The position numbers and the translations under genes are program-made. Of a stretch of DNA of 64,000 nt, positions 61,251-64,000 are shown one piece after another; the stretch's first letter is position 1; each line of letters begins with the position of its first letter. The notes beneath the pieces were generated by a model, which did no database searches, was not told the origin of the DNA, and saw only the letters and a program-made list of their open reading frames with translations. The stretch comes from Apteryx mantelli (Eukaryota > Chordata > Aves > Apterygiformes > Apterygidae), in NCBI RefSeq assembly GCF_036417845.1, contig NC_090020.1, forward strand, positions 44,934,425 through 44,998,424, written 5' to 3'.

Positions 61251-63984
61251 GTTAAAAGTTCCTTATAAGCTAAAATTCAAGTAGGAGTGAGAAGGAAACT
61301 CAAAATGGTGTTCCACATTGCTGGGCTGGGAAAATGCTTGGGATTGCCATTGTTCTGGAGACCCGTCACAGCGTTGCACCAATTCCCTTGTGATAAGGGC
61401 TTGATAAAATGTATTTTAAAAAATTCATTTTGCTGTCTGGTACACAGGCATTATAACTCGCTTTAATGACTAGGTGTTGTTATCTAGTCCAGGATACTTT
61501 GGATATTCCTTTCTCTTTTAAAATATGTGGAGGGATTGCACTCAGACAGCACCCAAGCACTGACAAATTAACTTCTGTGTAGCATCACAACAGTAATAAA
61601 AACAGGTTTTGTAAAAAGCAAATCTAATGCTGCAGAAAAGCATATAAAATACACCTAACAGAACAGAGTTCACTCAGTGTTTATATTTTAATATTTTTCC
61701 TTCTGTTATTTCTCATTCTACCCTCTTCGTTGGCCGTAGACATGCACCTCGGAGCTGCCATGTTTTGAGAGGTGCTTTCTTCACCTGCGTGGAGTAACCC
61801 ATTGCGGGCACTCAGAAACCAGCACGCTGCTAGGTGCGTTTCTGAAAATATCTCTTAGGTGATACTTGAAACTGGACTGGCAGTTAGAACTGCCACTAAC
61901 TTTAGATTTAATCTATGACTTGTGTAAAACTTTTTAATCTATAATTTAATTAAAAGCCTGTAGTCTCTGATAATTTTGTGTGGCTACTATTTTAATTTGG
62001 GATATGTAACAATATGACAAGAAAGCTACCAAAATCAAGCAACTAGCAAAATGATCTGGTGCTCAAGAATTATACCACAAATGTAAGTAGATCAAAGGAG
62101 ATTTGATTATTTAAGTTTAGATTTCAGGTCAGACATATGCGAAGTAAAATAGGAATGCAAGAATAGATTGCTTCCGTAAATACAAAGGCTGCTGCAGGCA
62201 GGCATATACATTTATTTATCATGTGGAGAAAATACTTACTTCTAACTAATTTATAGATCACTTCCAATGATATGGAAGCAGTTTTGTGGTCAGTGGGATC
62301 TGCTGGATGTCCTTTCCTAGTTGAAGTATTAGATATTGTACCTAGGGCATGCAGTGCTGTGTGTAATGCATTCCATCTGTTACAAGACTGAACCGAACAT
62401 TTGGTACACACGCCTGCCAAATGAACTGCTGTGAGCTGCCAAAGTGCAGCATGTTAAAAGGGAGAGAAGGTTGTTGAATTTCCTGATTCTCTGATATCTG
62501 AGAATGTGGCTATTGGAAAATAATTTCTAGCATTGCATACAGGGGAAGAATACAGAATTATTTATATTCCCTTCTCTGGTATTTCCAGTCATTTTCCCAC
62601 CTTACACCCATGTCCGCAGTTGTCTCTCTCAGCAGCGAGCAGAGGTTTGCTGCCACTGGGCATTACTCAGTCTCTCCCTGAGGTGCACGATCAGACATCC
62701 TGTTTTTCCCTTGGAATCTCCTTGCCTTCTATTTCAAAAATATAACCTATCTGCTAGAATTCATGGCTACCAGCAAAGCTGGGTTTTTTTTAAGTCTGGG
62801 AACCAGACCAATGGCAAGATTCCGGGTGCATGATGCATCGAGTTTGTGCTTCATTACAGCTATGGAGACTTAAAATTGTTCTAATGGGGAAGATAGAGAC
62901 CCCCGTTAAGACAGGAAGCATGCTTACAGTCCCAGAAAATGCGTGTATCTGCCTTTCTTCCATTTCCTTCTGCTCAGTATAAGAGAGGCTCTGAGGCAGA
63001 CTGGAGACCATGGCACTTGGACAGTTCAGGGCTGCTGGTATGATGCCAAGGTGTGTTCCTCCTGGTTGTTGCCTTGTTGTTGCCACTGGTCAGTTTGTTC
63101 TGTGGCTGAGTTAGTCCTTGGCCAGCCCAGGAGATTCTTTGGAAAGGACAGGAAGATTATTTGGGGATACCTGGATGTCAGCCTGTTCCTGTTGCAGAAG
63201 AATGAAAGTGGATTGAAGGGCAGAAAAATGTCCTCCCAAGCAATCAGGAGAGGGCAGTGGAGGTCTGCCAGCTCCTGAGTTGTACAGGCTGGGTGCTGCC
63301 TGCATCAGCACCTAGACAGATTGACCCAAATCCCCATATTCCCATGGTCTGTGGGAAAAGAAGTCTAAAACTTGATTAAGAACCTGCATTCATTCTGTTG
63401 TGGGGACATACACCAACTGAGTGTGTGTATGGTGCAAGGCACAGACCGTTTGGAAAATTTGAACATTTGATATTGGGAATGCTTTGCTATTTAATTCCCT
63501 GAGGATCTGTTGTGAACAGAGGACATATGGTGATGGATGTAGATGCAAAAGGACAAACCACACTAATGTCAGCAAAACAGAAACGAAGAACTGAGTGGGT
63601 GTACAATGAAATCTGCAATAGCCAGATCGTCTCTCTCTTTCCTGCTCACCCCTCGTCTTCCATGAATAAAAGATAAGCCTGTCAAGGCTACTGTCTAGAA
63701 TATGTATTGAAGAAATTTCTGCAGAAACAATGGGACCACAGAACAGATTGGACTGAAACCTGAACAGGTTTTAAATTCTAATTTCTCTTTTGGGAATGTT
63801 TGGTTTCGGGACATCCTGCTTGAAGAGGTAGTTCTTGGTTGTGTTGAAAGGGTTGAGGTTTTCCTTTACCAGTGCAAACAAAACTGAAAGCTCTGTTTTA
63901 GACAGAACTATTGTGTGCCTTAATTTAATTGAACAAACACAATCAGCTGTAATGAAAACAAAGCATTTCTATGCTGTTCTGCAG
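61251..63984. other. no gene recognised
   Basis: No exon or repeat was supported. Frames at 62790-63311 on both strands overlap and have no family resemblance. Confidence 0.6.
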
Positions 63985-64000
63985 GCGGGTGTTACACTTC
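63985..64000 (+). other. candidate splice acceptor and exon start at the right edge
   Basis: ATGCTGTTCTGCAG/GCGGGTG has a pyrimidine-rich tract and a perfect CAG. Too little of the following sequence is present to translate. It might be an exon of the next gene (NREP by synteny), but isolated acceptors of this quality also occur by chance. Confidence 0.25.

Noticed and set aside
34391-64000. Search for NREP coding exons (short protein starting MVYYPELFVW)
   Set aside because: No matching segment was seen. The coding exons are presumably to the right of the window.
1-64000. CRISPR arrays, bacterial operons, tRNA or rRNA genes
   Set aside because: No regularly spaced direct repeats, no ribosome-binding-site-led gene clusters, and no tRNA cloverleaf or rRNA core sequence recognised. 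The window is ordinary vertebrate nuclear DNA.

Overview
This is vertebrate nuclear DNA with spliced genes, AT-rich introns, a CpG island and sparse CR1 retroposons. CR1 fragments whose 3' ends carry GATTCTGTG-type octamers, few other transposons, and old MIR-like SINE remnants point to a bird. The species cannot be read from the window. There is no operon, CRISPR array or prokaryotic-style system. From known bird/human synteny I infer a Z-linked region, but the window does not prove it.

Left third (1-23513, + strand): the last nine coding exons of EPB41L4A (band 4.1-like protein 4A, also NBL4), recognised by near-continuous agreement with the remembered human protein. All nine splice into one open frame of 267 residues and end at TGA 23511-23513. 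They encode the Ser/Arg-rich tail downstream of the FERM domain; the FERM exons lie left of the window. Seven consecutive introns are phase 2, so the six exons between them are in-frame cassettes.

Middle (23514-34500): a long EPB41L4A 3' UTR/downstream region with an old antisense CR1, facing a convergent minus-strand gene. That gene has a 210-codon reading frame (30502-29870), a clear membrane segment, a poly(A) signal at 29231-29236 and a strong candidate 5' splice donor at 31062/31061. I do not recognise the protein. Upstream lies a CpG island (about 33130-34390) that could serve the minus-strand gene and a plus-strand transcript. It holds a GGGCCT hexanucleotide repeat and two G-quadruplex motifs.

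Right half (34500-64000): no coding gene that I can support. It holds CR1 fragments at 37.3, 38.9 and 54.5 kb, MIR/SINE-like relics at 38.1, 44.7, 59.9 and 61.2 kb, a possible A-tailed retrocopy at 44.2 kb, homopolymer runs, and a good splice acceptor 16 bases before the right edge. In human, NREP follows EPB41L4A in the same orientation, so this stretch may be 5' intron of NREP starting at the CpG island; that is inference. No clearly new biological system was found. The most worthwhile unknown is the minus-strand membrane-protein gene.
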